Source of the DNA: Nocardia nova SH22a
Lineage (GTDB): Bacteria; Actinomycetota; Actinomycetes; Mycobacteriales; Mycobacteriaceae
Assembly (NCBI RefSeq): GCF_000523235.1
Contig: NZ_CP006850.1
Location: forward strand, 5,766,001 to 5,830,000
Reading direction: 5' to 3'
DNA length: 64,000 nucleotides
The notes under the pieces are model-generated. The model was not told the origin of the DNA. It worked only from the letters and a program-made list of their open reading frames with translations, and did no database searches. Shown one piece after another: positions 17,671 through 27,489 of this stretch. Positions within the stretch are counted from its first letter, which is position 1, and the number at the start of each line of letters is the position of its first letter. The position numbers and the translations under genes were made by a program.

Positions 17671-18972
17671 ATGCCCGAAGCCGACCAGTCCGACACCGCC
17701 CAGGAGGCGCCCGCCGCCCAGCCCGACCCCAGTGCTGCCGTCCCTCTGCTGGCCCCGGCCGACGGTATCCCCCCGGTGCTCGATTCCGCCGCCGACATCG
17801 CCGCCGCGGCCGCCGAGATCGCCGCCGGTTCCGGCCCGCTGGCCGTCGATGCCGAGCGCGCCTCCGGTTTCCGGTATTCGAATCGGGCCTACCTCGTCCA
17901 GCTGCGTCGCCGCGGCAGCGGCACCTTTCTCATCGATCCGATTCCGGAACCCGGCGCGATGGACGCGCTCGCCGCCGTGATCAACGAGCTGGAATGGGTG
18001 TTGCACTCCGCGGATCAGGATCTGCCGTGCCTGGCGGAACTGGGCCTGCGCCCGGCCCGGCTGTTCGACACCGAACTGGGCGGGCGACTGGCGGGATTCG
18101 ACCGGGTCGGACTGGCGGCGATGGTCGCCCGGCTGCTCGGGCGCGAACTGCGCAAGGGCCACGGCGCCGCGGACTGGTCGACCCGGCCGCTGCCGCAGGA
18201 CTGGCTCAACTACGCGGCCCTGGACGTGGAGCTGCTGGTCGAACTGCGCGACGAGGTGGCCGCGGTCCTGGCCGAACAGGACAAAGGCGAGTGGGCGGCA
18301 CAGGAATTCGAGCATGTGCGCACCGCGGAACCGGCTCCGCCGAAACCGGACCGCTGGCGTCGCATCTCCGGCATCCACACGTTGCGCCGGGCGCGCCAGC
18401 TGGCAACGGTGCGCGAATTGTGGTCGGCCCGTGACGGTATCGCGCGGCATCGCGATATCGCACCGGCGCGGATCCTGCCCGATTCGGCGATTGTCGCCGC
18501 GGCACAGGCGGATCCGAAGACCGTGCCGCAACTGCGCACCCTGCCGGTGTTCGGCGGACCGCGCCAGCGCCGGTACTCCCGGGAATGGCTCACCGCGGTG
18601 GAACGTGCCCGGGCACTGCCGGATTCGCAGCTGCCGCCGATGTCACAGCCCTTCGACGGGCCGCCGCCGGTCAATCGCTGGGAACGCCGCGATCCGGCGG
18701 CGGCCGCCCGGCTCGCCGCCGCTCGCGCGGCGATGAACGGGTTGTCTGAGCGGTACACGGTGCCGGTGGAGAATCTGCTCACCCCGGATCTGCTGCGCCG
18801 GTTGTGCTGGGACGGATTGCCCGAATTCCGCTCCGGCACAATTCCGTCGGATCCGGAATCGGCGATCGGCAAATATCTGGAGGCGGGCGGCGCCCGCGCC
18901 TGGCAGCGCGAACTGGCTGTCGGTGAGCTGGCGGCCGCGCTGTTTCCTCAGGAGTCCGATCAGTCCTCGTAG
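17671..18972 (+). CDS. rnd: Ribonuclease D family exonuclease with HRDC domain
   Basis: A 433-aa 3'-5' exoribonuclease-like protein. A Pro/Ala-rich lead of about 35 residues is followed by the DEDD exonuclease domain: LAVDAERASGFRYSNRAYL with Asp60 and Glu62, LHSADQDLPCL, and the third motif NYAALDVELLVEL. An HRDC domain follows near residues 235-310 (HTLRRARQLATVRELWSARD). The family trims structured RNA such as tRNA precursors. The order rnd, convergent enoyl-CoA hydratase, dxs matches Rv2681, Rv2679/80 and Rv2682c of M. tuberculosis, and marks the return to conserved chromosome. The ends of rnd and the hydratase gene overlap by 13 nt. Confidence 0.9.
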   Translation: MPEADQSDTAQEAPAAQPDPSAAVPLLAPADGIPPVLDSAADIAAAAAEIAAGSGPLAVDAERASGFRYSNRAYLVQLRRRGSGTFLIDPIPEPGAMDALAAVINELEWVLHSADQDLPCLAELGLRPARLFDTELGGRLAGFDRVGLAAMVARLLGRELRKGHGAADWSTRPLPQDWLNYAALDVELLVELRDEVAAVLAEQDKGEWAAQEFEHVRTAEPAPPKPDRWRRISGIHTLRRARQLATVRELWSARDGIARHRDIAPARILPDSAIVAAAQADPKTVPQLRTLPVFGGPRQRRYSREWLTAVERARALPDSQLPPMSQPFDGPPPVNRWERRDPAAAARLAAARAAMNGLSERYTVPVENLLTPDLLRRLCWDGLPEFRSGTIPSDPESAIGKYLEAGGARAWQRELAVGELAAALFPQESDQSS

Positions 18973-19763
18973 ACGGGGGTGCGCCGGTCCCGGCGGGCGC
19001 GGATGGCCTCGTCGAAGTTCTCGGTGGTCAAGCGCACGTACAACTGGGCCGTTCCCTCGTGCTGCATATGCGATTCCAGGCTGCTCGCCTCCATACCGCT
19101 CCACAGCATGCGCTTGGTGAGTTCGGTGCCGACCCGGCTGTATCCGATGATCCGCTCGGCCAGTTCGTAGCAGGTGTCGAGCAGGTCCTCGGAGGCGACT
19201 GTGCGCGAGACCAATCCGATCCGCTCGGCCTCGGCGGCGTCGACATCGCGCCCGGACAGCATGATCTCGAAGGCCCGCGACGCGCCGATCGCCCGCGGCA
19301 GCAGATAACTGATGCCCAGCTCCGCGGAGGTGAGCCCGTTGTTGATGCCCGCGGCGCGGAAATACGCCTCCTGCGAGGCGATTCGGATATCGGTCGCCAT
19401 GCTCAGGCAGAAGCCGCCGCCGATCGCGGCGCCGTTGATCGCCGCGATCACCGGCTGATGCATGCGCCGCAGTGTCGTCATCACATTGTCGAGCAGGTCC
19501 ATCGACCGGCGCGCCACCGTGGTGCGGGTGAGGCCGTCGATATTGGGGACCCGCCCGGCGCCCTGGAGATCGGCGCCGGAGCAGAAGCCGTGCCCGGCGC
19601 CGGTGAGGACCACCACGCGCACCTCGTTGTCGGCGGCCACCGCCTCGAGGGTTTCGCGCAGCGGAACCATCACGTCGAAGGCCATCGCGTTCATGCGATC
19701 CGGCCGGTTGAGGGTGACCAGTGCCACGTGCGGGCGCGGCTTCTCGACGAGCACGAACGACAT
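18960..19763 (-). CDS. Enoyl-CoA hydratase/isomerase (EchA15-like)
   Basis: A 267-aa crotonase-fold protein. Oxyanion-hole motifs are AMAFDVMVPL and GAGHGFCSGADLQGAG; further on come AAINGAAIGGGFCLSMATDI and the AELGISYLLPRAIG segment, where Glu acts as a catalytic residue in hydratases. TAGGAG lies 7 nt before ATG 19763, which excludes the longer frame to 19832. It hydrates trans-2-enoyl-CoA in beta-oxidation or a related route. Position beside rnd and dxs corresponds to echA15 in mycobacteria. Only about 45 nt separate its start from the dxs stop, so it may be read from the dxs transcript. Confidence 0.88.
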   Translation of the reverse strand: MSFVLVEKPRPHVALVTLNRPDRMNAMAFDVMVPLRETLEAVAADNEVRVVVLTGAGHGFCSGADLQGAGRVPNIDGLTRTTVARRSMDLLDNVMTTLRRMHQPVIAAINGAAIGGGFCLSMATDIRIASQEAYFRAAGINNGLTSAELGISYLLPRAIGASRAFEIMLSGRDVDAAEAERIGLVSRTVASEDLLDTCYELAERIIGYSRVGTELTKRMLWSGMEASSLESHMQHEGTAQLYVRLTTENFDEAIRARRDRRTPVYED

Positions 19764-19807
19764 ACGGACTCCTACCGGCGACGGAAAACTGTAACCGGTT
19801 ACAGAAT

Positions 19808-21703
19808 CTACACGGTGCCGCCGGACAACCACCGGGTAATGCGCTCGGCGATGCTCTCCGCCGTCAGACCCAGCTCCTGATGGATCTGCGCGCGCGATGA
19901 GTGATCGAGGAACTGCTGCGGGACGCCGAGTTCACGAGTCGGCACGTCCAGACCCGACTGCCGCAACCGCGCGGACACGGTGCTGCCGATACCGCCGTGC
20001 ACGCCACCGTCCTCGACGGTCACCACCAGCCGGTAGTTCTCGGCCAGTTTGACGATGGTGTCCGATACCGGCAGCACCCAGCGCGGATCCACCACCGTCA
20101 CCGAAACACCCTGTGCCGCCAGCAGATCCGCCGCGGCCACGGCGGTAGCGCCCAGTGCGCCGACGGCCACCAGCAGCACATCGCCGCGGACCGCCTGCGC
20201 CGAAGCGCCCTCGGGCATCCGCAGCACATCGACGCCGTCGAGCCGCTCCAGCGCCGAAACCTCTTCGACGACAGCGCCTTTGGGGAAGCGCAGTGCGGTC
20301 GGGCCGTCGGCGACGGCCAGTGCCTCGGCCAGCTCCTCACGCAGGGTCACCGCATCGCGCGGTGCGGCCACCCGGATCCCGGGCACGATGCCCAGCACCG
20401 ACAGATCCCACATGCCATTGTGGCTGGCGCCGTCCTCGCCGGTGATGCCCGCGCGATCCAGCACCAGGGTCACCGGCAGTTTCAGCAGTGCGACATCCAT
20501 CAGCAGCTGATCGAAGGCGCGATTGAGGAAGGTCGAATAGATCGCGACCACCGGATGCAGACCGCCGAGTGCCAGCCCGGCCGCCGAGGTCATCGCGTGC
20601 TGTTCGGCGATTCCGACATCGAAGAGCCGGTCGGGGAAGCGCTCGCCGAAGGGGGCCAGCCCGGTCGGTCCCGACATGGCGGCGGTGATCGCGACGACAT
20701 CGTCGCGCTGTTCACCGTGGCGGATGAGCTCCTCGGTGAACACCGAGGTCCAGCCGACGGTCTTACCGCCGGTCGGCCGCCCGGTCTCGGGATCGATGGC
20801 GCCGATGGAGTGCATCTGATCGGCGACGTGATCGACCGCGGGCTGATATCCACGCCCCTTCAGGGTCACCGCGTGCACCACGACGGGTCCGCCGAAATCC
20901 TTGGCCCGGCGCAGGGCCGCCTCGAGGGCGACCGGATCGTGTCCGTCGACCGGGCCCACATATTTGAGCCCGAGATCGCTGAACAGCTCCTGCGGGGAGA
21001 CGGCGTCCTTGATCCCGGTCTTGAGCGCGTGCAGCATCGAATAGGCCGAGCCCCCGACTCGCGGGATGCCCTGGACGAACCGCTTGGTGGCGTCGAGGGC
21101 CTGCTCGTAGGCGGGCTGCATGCGCAGTGCGGTGAGCCGGTCGGCCAGTCCGCCGATGGTCGGCGAGTAGGAGCGGCCGTTGTCGTTGACGACCACGATC
21201 AGCGAGCGGTCCGGACCGGCGGCGATATTGTTCAGTGCCTCCCAGCACATCCCGCCGGTGAGGGCGCCGTCGCCGACCACGGCCACCACGTGCCGATTCC
21301 GGCCCGTAAGCGCGAACGCCTTGGCCAGGCCGTCGGCATAGGACAGCGAGGCCGACGCGTGCGAGGACTCGACCCAGTCGTGCTCGCTCTCGGCGCGGCT
21401 CGGATACCCCGACAGCCCACCGTGTTTGCGCAACCGGTCGAAGCCGTCCTTGCGGCCGGTGAGGATCTTGTGCACATAGGACTGATGGCCGGTGTCGAAG
21501 ATGATCGGGTCGGCCGGCGAGTCGAAGACCCGGTGCAGGGCGATGGTCAGTTCCACCACGCCCAGATTCGGCCCCAGATGGCCACCGGTGACCGCGACCT
21601 TGCGGACCAGGAACTCCCGAATCTCCTCGGCCAGCTCGCGCAGCTGGGGTACCGTCAGCCCGCGCAGGTCCTCGGGCGTATCGACCCGGGAAAGAACTCC
21701 CAC
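19808..21703 (-). CDS. dxs: 1-deoxy-D-xylulose-5-phosphate synthase
   Basis: A 631-aa thiamine-diphosphate enzyme that condenses pyruvate and glyceraldehyde 3-phosphate, the first step of the MEP isoprenoid pathway. Visible features are the N-terminal [32 protein letters not shown], the ThDP/Mg motif [16 protein letters not shown], the pyrimidine-domain motif [20 protein letters not shown], and the C-terminal transketolase-like lobe. The length matches the family. It lies upstream of the enoyl-CoA hydratase gene on the same strand and divergent from the SIMPL gene. Confidence 0.96.
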   Translation of the reverse strand: MGVLSRVDTPEDLRGLTVPQLRELAEEIREFLVRKVAVTGGHLGPNLGVVELTIALHRVFDSPADPIIFDTGHQSYVHKILTGRKDGFDRLRKHGGLSGYPSRAESEHDWVESSHASASLSYADGLAKAFALTGRNRHVVAVVGDGALTGGMCWEALNNIAAGPDRSLIVVVNDNGRSYSPTIGGLADRLTALRMQPAYEQALDATKRFVQGIPRVGGSAYSMLHALKTGIKDAVSPQELFSDLGLKYVGPVDGHDPVALEAALRRAKDFGGPVVVHAVTLKGRGYQPAVDHVADQMHSIGAIDPETGRPTGGKTVGWTSVFTEELIRHGEQRDDVVAITAAMSGPTGLAPFGERFPDRLFDVGIAEQHAMTSAAGLALGGLHPVVAIYSTFLNRAFDQLLMDVALLKLPVTLVLDRAGITGEDGASHNGMWDLSVLGIVPGIRVAAPRDAVTLREELAEALAVADGPTALRFPKGAVVEEVSALERLDGVDVLRMPEGASAQAVRGDVLLVAVGALGATAVAAADLLAAQGVSVTVVDPRWVLPVSDTIVKLAENYRLVVTVEDGGVHGGIGSTVSARLRQSGLDVPTRELGVPQQFLDHSSRAQIHQELGLTAESIAERITRWLSGGTV

Positions 21704-21877
21704 CGTTCTCGCTCCCTCTCCGATGGCTGGTGTGTTTGGAACAGTCTACGGAGCCGGATCCCGGCCCGATGACGGGAATGACCGGCGAACTGCAATATTC
21801 GGAATCGGTGTGAGACTCGACATAGATCATTCGCATGACAGCGGGCGGCGACCGGTCCGCGCCGCGGGAAGGACGAT

Positions 21878-22573
21878 ATGACCACCGAGCAGCCGCGACC
21901 TGCGCACATCGCCTCCGATCGGCCGGGAACCGTCACCACATTCGGCCACGGCAGCGCCACCGCGACCCCCGACCGGATGCAGGTGTCGATCTCGGTCGAG
22001 ACCCGGGCGGAGTCGGTGGCACTCGCCTACGGGCGGGCCGGTGAGCGAACCGCCGCGGTCACCGACGCGCTGCGCCGCGACGGTGTCGCCGCGGCCGATA
22101 TCGCCACCACCGGACTGTCCGTCCGCACCGAGACGACCTGGGTCGAGAACGAGGGCAACCGCATCACCGGCTATGTGGCCACCACCTCGCTGGCCATCGG
22201 CCTGCGCATACCCGCCAGCGGCGGCGACGCGGCCGATCCGGCGGCGATCATCGCCCGCGCGGTCGAGGCCGGAGGCGACGACGTCCGGCTCGGCGGTCTG
22301 AACCTCACCGTCGCCGATCGGGCGGAGTTGCTGATCCGGGCCCGCGAGGCGGCCTGGGACGACGCCCTCGACCGGGCCCGGCGCTATGCGGCACGGGCCG
22401 AGCGCGGCCTGGGCCCGGTGCTGGAGATCACCGAGAACGCCACGGCCGCACCGGAACCCCGGGGCGAGATCCGTTTCATGGCCGCGCGCGTCGGCGGCGA
22501 CACACCGGTCGGCGTCGAATACGGAGAGCAGCAGGTCGGCGCCGATCTGCGCGTGACCTGGCAATTGGATTGA
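21878..22573 (+). CDS. SIMPL domain protein (DUF541)
   Basis: A 231-aa protein matching the SIMPL/DUF541 family: VTTFGHGSATATPDRMQVSI, a long helix DALRRDGVAAADIATTGLSV, GYVATTSLAIGLR, then ARRYAARAERGLGPVLEITE near residues 170-190. Most family members are exported, but no signal peptide or transmembrane segment precedes the domain here, so this one appears cytoplasmic. The function of the family is poorly defined. It is divergent from dxs and convergent with the RNA methyltransferase gene. Confidence 0.8.
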   Translation: MTTEQPRPAHIASDRPGTVTTFGHGSATATPDRMQVSISVETRAESVALAYGRAGERTAAVTDALRRDGVAAADIATTGLSVRTETTWVENEGNRITGYVATTSLAIGLRIPASGGDAADPAAIIARAVEAGGDDVRLGGLNLTVADRAELLIRAREAAWDDALDRARRYAARAERGLGPVLEITENATAAPEPRGEIRFMAARVGGDTPVGVEYGEQQVGADLRVTWQLD

Positions 22574-22592
22574 GCCGCAATCGGATCGGCGG

Positions 22593-23975
22593 TCACCGCC
22601 GTTCGAGCAGCGCCACGCATTCCACGTGATGCGTGCCCGGGAAGGCGTCGAAGGCACGCAGCGCGCCGACCCGGTAACCCGCGTCGTGATAGAGCCCGAT
22701 ATCGCGGGCGAAGGCGGCGGGATCGCATCCGATGTGGATGATCCGGCCGGGATTCGCGGCGGTGAGCGGGGTGATGACCTGTTTGCCCGCACCGGCGCGC
22801 GGCGGGTCGAGGACCACCACCCGGGGCGTGTCGTCGCGCTCGGTGATCCAGCGTTCGACTCGATCGGCGTGCAGGTGCACGCCCGGCAGATCGCGCAGGG
22901 CCGCGGTGCCGTCGGCCACCGCCGATCGTGACGATTCGACACCCAGCACCGCACCGCGGGGGCCCGCCTGTTCCGCGAGCCGGGCGGCGAAAACGCCCGC
23001 GCCGCAATACAGATCCCAGGCGGTCGCTCCGGACCCCAGATCGGCCCATTCGGCGACCAGATCCGAATAGCGTTGCGCCGCACCGCGATGCGCCTGCCAG
23101 AATCCGGTGGCCGAGACCTCCCAGCGGCGTCCGGCCACGTATTGCACGGCGCGGCCGCTCCCGGCGATCACCCGCTCGGCACGCCGGGCATGTGCCGCGG
23201 CCCGGCGGGCCGCGGTGGCGCGCCGATCTCCGCCACGACGAGGCGCTGCTGTCGGAGCCAGTTCGACGATGTGCTGCAGTCCGTCCGCGTCGACCGCGAT
23301 CACGAGTTCCGCGCCGGGCGTCCAGGTGCGGTCGGCGATGCCGTCCAAGGCCCCCGGAACCGGTTGCGGGCAGCGCAGATCCGTGATCACGTCGGTACTG
23401 CGATAGCGGTGCACACCGGCATGTCCAGCGGCATCTGCCACCAGCCGCACCCGGGTGCGCCACTCGGTCTCCGGACCATTCCCACCGGACCCGGCCGCAC
23501 CGCCGGACCCAACCGCGACGGCAGACTCAGCCGCACCGCCGGACCCGGCCGCGCCACCGGGCCCGGCCGTGGCGGCGCGAGACGACTCGCCCGGCTCCGG
23601 GATCGGCTCGACGACGACCTCCGTCTCCCACCCCGCCAGCCGCCGCAACTGCTCGCCGACCACTGCGGCCTTCAGCTTCCGCTGCGCCTCGGGTGTCGCG
23701 AAGGAGAAATCGCAGCAGCCCGCTCCCCCGGGACCGGACACCGGGCAGTTCGACGCCACCCGGTCCGGTGACGGTTCCAGGATCTCGATCGCCTCGGCCC
23801 GGCAGAACGAACCGCCCCGGTCCTCGCTCACCCTGGCGAGCACCAGTTCACCGGGCAGTCCGTGCCGCACGAACAGCACCCGGCCCTCGTGCCGCGCGAC
23901 GCAGAAACCGCCGTGCCCGGGTGCGCCGAGCCGCACCCGGAAGGTCTCGCCGAACCAATCCGGTTTCGGGCTCAC
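22593..23975 (-). CDS. TRAM-domain class I SAM-dependent RNA methyltransferase (RlmCD/TrmA type)
   Basis: A 460-aa 5-methyluridine-type methyltransferase corresponding to Rv2689c. It has an N-terminal TRAM domain (FVRHGLPGELVLARV), Fe-S-type cysteines (NCPVSGPGGAGCCDF), the SAM motif DLYCGAGVFAARLA, DPPRAGAG, and the catalytic cysteine in IIHIGCDPAAFARDI. GTG 23975 overlaps the TGA of the upstream permease gene (GTGA), indicating coupling. An unusual Gly/Ala/Ser-rich insert (GPGGAAGSGGAAESA and similar, residues ~130-165) separates the Fe-S region from the central RNA-binding part. Confidence 0.87.
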   Translation of the reverse strand: MSPKPDWFGETFRVRLGAPGHGGFCVARHEGRVLFVRHGLPGELVLARVSEDRGGSFCRAEAIEILEPSPDRVASNCPVSGPGGAGCCDFSFATPEAQRKLKAAVVGEQLRRLAGWETEVVVEPIPEPGESSRAATAGPGGAAGSGGAAESAVAVGSGGAAGSGGNGPETEWRTRVRLVADAAGHAGVHRYRSTDVITDLRCPQPVPGALDGIADRTWTPGAELVIAVDADGLQHIVELAPTAAPRRGGDRRATAARRAAAHARRAERVIAGSGRAVQYVAGRRWEVSATGFWQAHRGAAQRYSDLVAEWADLGSGATAWDLYCGAGVFAARLAEQAGPRGAVLGVESSRSAVADGTAALRDLPGVHLHADRVERWITERDDTPRVVVLDPPRAGAGKQVITPLTAANPGRIIHIGCDPAAFARDIGLYHDAGYRVGALRAFDAFPGTHHVECVALLERR

Positions 23976-25972
23976 CGGCGATCCTCGAATCCGCGCCGGA
24001 CCGAACCGGGCGCGTTGACGACCTCCGGGCGGTGGGCCTTGGTCGACGAGCTGAGCTGCCACGGCACACTGGTCACCATCACGCCCGGTTCGAACAGCAG
24101 GCGGCCCTTGAGCCGCAGCGCACTCTGGTTGTGCAGCAACTGTTCCCACCAGTGCCCCACCACGTATTCGGGGATGAAGACGGTCACGACGTCGCGCGGC
24201 GAATCCTTGCGCACCCGCTTGACGTAATCGACGACGGGCTTGGTGATTTCGCGGTACGGCGATTCGATCACCTTGAGCGGCACCGGAATATCGCTGTCGC
24301 CCCACTCCCGCACCAGCGCCCGGGTATCGGGTTCGTCCACGTTGACGGTGACGGCTTCGAGCGTGTCGGGCCGGGTGGCGCGGGCGTAGGCCAGGGCGCG
24401 CCGGGTCGGCAGATGCAGCTTCGACACCAGCACGATCGAATGGGTCCGGCTGGGCAGTACGCCCGTGAACTCCTGTTCCTCGAGTTCACGGCCCACCGTG
24501 TCGTAATGACGGCGGATCAGGCGCATCAGGACGAAGATCGCCGCCATGGTCACGATCGCGATCCACGCTCCGGCAAGGAATTTCGTGATCAGCACGATGA
24601 TCAGCACGGCGCCGGTCATGGTCAGGCCGATGGCGTTGATCACGCGGGAGCGCAGCATCCGCCGCCGCACCGCCGGATCGGTCTCGGTCCGCAGCAGCCG
24701 GGTCCAGTGCCGGAGCATGCCGGTCTGGCTCAGCACGAAGGAAACGAACACGCCGACGATGTAGAGCTGGATCAGGTGCGTCACCTCGGCGCCGAACAAC
24801 ACCACGAAGGCGATCGCGGCGCCGGACAGGAACAGGATGCCGTTGCTGAAGGCCAGCCGGTCGCCGCGAGTGTGCAATTGCCGCGGCAGGAAACGATCCT
24901 GAGCCAGGATCGACGCGAGAACCGGGAACCCGTTGAAGGCGGTGTTGGCCGCCAGCACCAGGATCAGCGCGGTGACGATGGTGATGTAGAAGAAACCGGC
25001 CGGGAAGCCGTCGAAGATCGTGTGGGCGAGCTGGGCCACGAGTGTCTTCTGCTCGTATCCGGGCGGGGCGCCGACCAGATCGGACGAACTCGCCGCGAAC
25101 ACCACCCCCAGTTTGCGAGCCATCAGGATGATGCCCATCAGCAGGGTGATCGCGATGAGTCCCAGCATCAGCAGTGTCGTGGCCGCGTTGCGGGATTTCG
25201 GTTTGCGGAAGGCGGGCACACCGTTGCTGATCGCCTCCACACCGGTCAGCGCCGCACATCCGGAGGAGAACGCGCGCGCGATCAGGAAGGCGAAGGCGAT
25301 GCCCTGCAGATGTGATTCGTTGCCGTTGAGACTGAATCCGGACGATTCGGCGTGCAGATCGTCACCGAAGACGAAGATCCGCACCACACCCCAGCCGAGC
25401 ATCAGGAAGATCCCGATCATGAAGCCGTAGGTGGGGATCGAGAACGCCGTGCCCGACTCCCGCACCCCGCGCAGATTGATCGCGGTCAGCAACACGATCG
25501 CCGCCACCGCGAACAGCACCTTGTGGGTCGCGACGAACGGCACCGCCGAACCGATGTTCGACGCCGCCGAGGAGATCGACACCGCGACCGTGAGCACGTA
25601 GTCGACCATCAGCGCGCTGCCGACGGTGAGCCCGGCCATCGGACCGAGGTTGACCGTGGCGACCTCGTAGTCACCGCCACCGGACGGATAGGCGTGCACG
25701 TTCTGCCGGTAACTGGCGACCACGACCGCCATGACGGTCGCCACCGCCAGCCCGATCCACGGCGTGTAGACGTAGGCGGACAACCCCGCCGTGGACAGCA
25801 CGAGGAAGATCTCCTCGGGCGCGTACGCCACCGACGACAGGGCGTCGGAGGCGAAGACGGGCAACGCGATCCGCTTGGGCAGCAGAGTATGTCCCAGGGA
25901 ATCGCTACGGAAAGGGCGGCCGACCACCATACGCTTGACGGCCGTCGTCAACTTGGACACTCGGCACAGCAT
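23972..25972 (-). CDS. KimA-like APC-superfamily permease, probable potassium transporter
   Basis: A membrane protein of about 666 aa with 12 predicted transmembrane segments (residues ~40-495) and a cytosolic C-terminal domain of about 160 residues. The N-terminal motif PVFASDALSSVAYAPEEIF is characteristic of the KimA/YdaO branch of APC transporters, in which the Bacillus protein imports potassium. The C-terminal part (IVLVSKLHLPTRRALAYARA) resembles the cytosolic domain of that branch. It corresponds to Rv2690c and is divergent from the two TrkA-type genes, so a potassium role is likely. GTG 25960 is an alternative start. Substrate assignment is inference; older annotation would say amino acid permease. 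Confidence 0.8.
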   Translation of the reverse strand: MLCRVSKLTTAVKRMVVGRPFRSDSLGHTLLPKRIALPVFASDALSSVAYAPEEIFLVLSTAGLSAYVYTPWIGLAVATVMAVVVASYRQNVHAYPSGGGDYEVATVNLGPMAGLTVGSALMVDYVLTVAVSISSAASNIGSAVPFVATHKVLFAVAAIVLLTAINLRGVRESGTAFSIPTYGFMIGIFLMLGWGVVRIFVFGDDLHAESSGFSLNGNESHLQGIAFAFLIARAFSSGCAALTGVEAISNGVPAFRKPKSRNAATTLLMLGLIAITLLMGIILMARKLGVVFAASSSDLVGAPPGYEQKTLVAQLAHTIFDGFPAGFFYITIVTALILVLAANTAFNGFPVLASILAQDRFLPRQLHTRGDRLAFSNGILFLSGAAIAFVVLFGAEVTHLIQLYIVGVFVSFVLSQTGMLRHWTRLLRTETDPAVRRRMLRSRVINAIGLTMTGAVLIIVLITKFLAGAWIAIVTMAAIFVLMRLIRRHYDTVGRELEEQEFTGVLPSRTHSIVLVSKLHLPTRRALAYARATRPDTLEAVTVNVDEPDTRALVREWGDSDIPVPLKVIESPYREITKPVVDYVKRVRKDSPRDVVTVFIPEYVVGHWWEQLLHNQSALRLKGRLLFEPGVMVTSVPWQLSSSTKAHRPEVVNAPGSVRRGFEDRR

Positions 25973-26128
25973 AAGCGCACCCCCCGATGTGACATAGCGG
26001 GCGGTTCACTCCGGTTTCGGTGGCCGCGGATGGGGGAACGTGCTGCGGGGAGCCGTCAGCGGGTACGGTTCCCCCGAGAGGGAACCAGACCGCACACCAC
26101 GGTTTTCGGCGGAATTGGGGTTGACACG

Positions 26129-26800
26129 GTGTACGTAGTGATCATGGGGTGCGGCCGAGTCGGCTCCGCTCTGGCGCGCGCCCTGATCCGGATAGGCCAC
26201 GAGGTCGCCGTGATCGATCGCGATCCGGGCGCATTCCTGCGCCTGGGCAAGGACTTTCCCGGTGAGCGGGTGACCGGTGTCGGATTCGACCGGGATGTGT
26301 TGATCCGGGCGGGAATCGAGCGAGCGGGAGCGTTCGCCGCCGTGTCCAACGGGGACAACTCGAATATCATCGCCGCCCGCGTGGCCCGCGAAACCTTCGG
26401 TGTGGATCGCGTCGTCGCCCGCATCTACGACGCGAAACGCGCGGCGGTCTACGAGCGGCTCGGCATCCCGACCATCGCGACCGTCCCGTGGACCACCGAC
26501 CGGTTCCTGCGCACCCTCACCGGCGACGAAACCACCGCCACCTGGCGAGATCCCACCGGCGCCGCCTCGGTCACCGAACTCGTCCTGCACGAGGACTGGT
26601 TCGGGCGCACCGTGCGCGAACTGGAGGACGCGATCCCGGTCCGGGTGGCCTTCCTCATCCGCTACGGGCAGGCGCTGCTGCCCACCAGCAAGACGGTGCT
26701 GCAGGCCGACGACGCCGTCTACGTCGCCGCCGTCTCCGAGCGCGTCGGCGAGGTCGTCGCCGTCGCGGCCACCGCACCGTCGAGCGAGGACCAGTCGTGA
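26129..26800 (+). CDS. ceoB: TrkA-family potassium uptake protein (CeoB)
   Basis: A 223-aa RCK/KTN protein equivalent to Rv2691. The Rossmann NAD-binding motif MGCGRVGSALARALIRIGHE opens the protein, VIDRD closes the second strand, and SNGDNSNIIAARVARETFGV and RIYDAKRAAVYERLGIPT follow. A TrkA-C lobe begins near residue 140. GTG 26129 is used because the frame upstream is not conserved and this start puts the Rossmann strand at the N-terminus. The protein gates or regulates a potassium transporter in response to nucleotides. Its stop overlaps the start of ceoC by 4 nt (GTGA). Confidence 0.92.
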   Translation: MYVVIMGCGRVGSALARALIRIGHEVAVIDRDPGAFLRLGKDFPGERVTGVGFDRDVLIRAGIERAGAFAAVSNGDNSNIIAARVARETFGVDRVVARIYDAKRAAVYERLGIPTIATVPWTTDRFLRTLTGDETTATWRDPTGAASVTELVLHEDWFGRTVRELEDAIPVRVAFLIRYGQALLPTSKTVLQADDAVYVAAVSERVGEVVAVAATAPSSEDQS

Positions 26801-27477
26801 AAGTTGCGATCGCGGGGGCCGGTGCCGTCGGCCGCTCAATTGCCCAGGAGTTGCTGCGTGGCGGTCACCGGGTCACGCTGCTCGAGCGACGGCTCGATCA
26901 CATCGACCCCGCGGTGGCGCCCGCCGCCACCTGGGTGCACGGCGATGCCTGCGAACTCGAGCTGCTCGAGGAGGCGGGGCTGCAGGATTACGAGGTGGTG
27001 ATCGCGGCCACCGGTGACGACAAGGCGAATCTGGTGTTCAGCCTGCTCGCGAAGACCGAATTCGGGATGCGGCGGGTGGTGGCCCGGGTCAACGATCCGC
27101 GCAACGAATGGCTGTTCGACGAGTCCTGGGGTGTGGACGTCGCGGTGTCGACGCCGCGACTGCTGGCCTCGCTGGCCGAGGAGGCGGTGTCGGTGGGCGA
27201 TCTGGTCCGGCTGATGACACTGCGGCAGGGCCAGGCCAATCTGGTGGAGATCACCCTGCCCACCGATACCGCGCTGGCCGGGCGCGCGGTGCGGACCCTG
27301 TCGCTGCCTCGCGACGTCGCCCTGGTGACGATCCTGCGCGGCGGCCGGGTGATCGTGCCGCAGCCCGACGATCCGCTCGAGGGCGAGGACGAACTGCTGT
27401 TCGTGTCGTCGGTCGAGGCCGAGGACGAACTGCGCCGCAGCCTCACCGGCGAACCCGCCGGGAGCGCGGAAGCCTAG
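26797..27477 (+). CDS. ceoC: TrkA-family potassium uptake protein (CeoC)
   Basis: A 226-aa second RCK protein, equivalent to Rv2692. It has KVAIAGAGAVGRSIAQELL (Rossmann), LLERRLDHIDP, IAATGDDKANLVFSLLAKTE, RVNDPRNEWLFDESWGVDVA, and a C-terminal TrkA-C domain ending EDELLFVSSVEAEDELRR. Two different RCK subunits encoded together imply a heteromeric regulatory ring. No TrkH/TrkG pore gene is in the window; the adjacent divergent KimA-like permease is the obvious candidate partner, though that pairing is inferred. Confidence 0.92.
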   Translation: MKVAIAGAGAVGRSIAQELLRGGHRVTLLERRLDHIDPAVAPAATWVHGDACELELLEEAGLQDYEVVIAATGDDKANLVFSLLAKTEFGMRRVVARVNDPRNEWLFDESWGVDVAVSTPRLLASLAEEAVSVGDLVRLMTLRQGQANLVEITLPTDTALAGRAVRTLSLPRDVALVTILRGGRVIVPQPDDPLEGEDELLFVSSVEAEDELRRSLTGEPAGSAEA

Positions 27478-27489
27478 CGCGGCTGTCGC

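Noticed and set aside
19901..21772. 623-codon plus-strand frame opposite dxs
   Set aside because: It is His/Arg/Gly-rich antisense of dxs, a common artefact in high-GC DNA.
26121..26126. TTGACA as a -35 box for ceoB
   Set aside because: It lies 3 nt before the GTG start, too close for a promoter of that gene, and no -10 follows that would serve another start.
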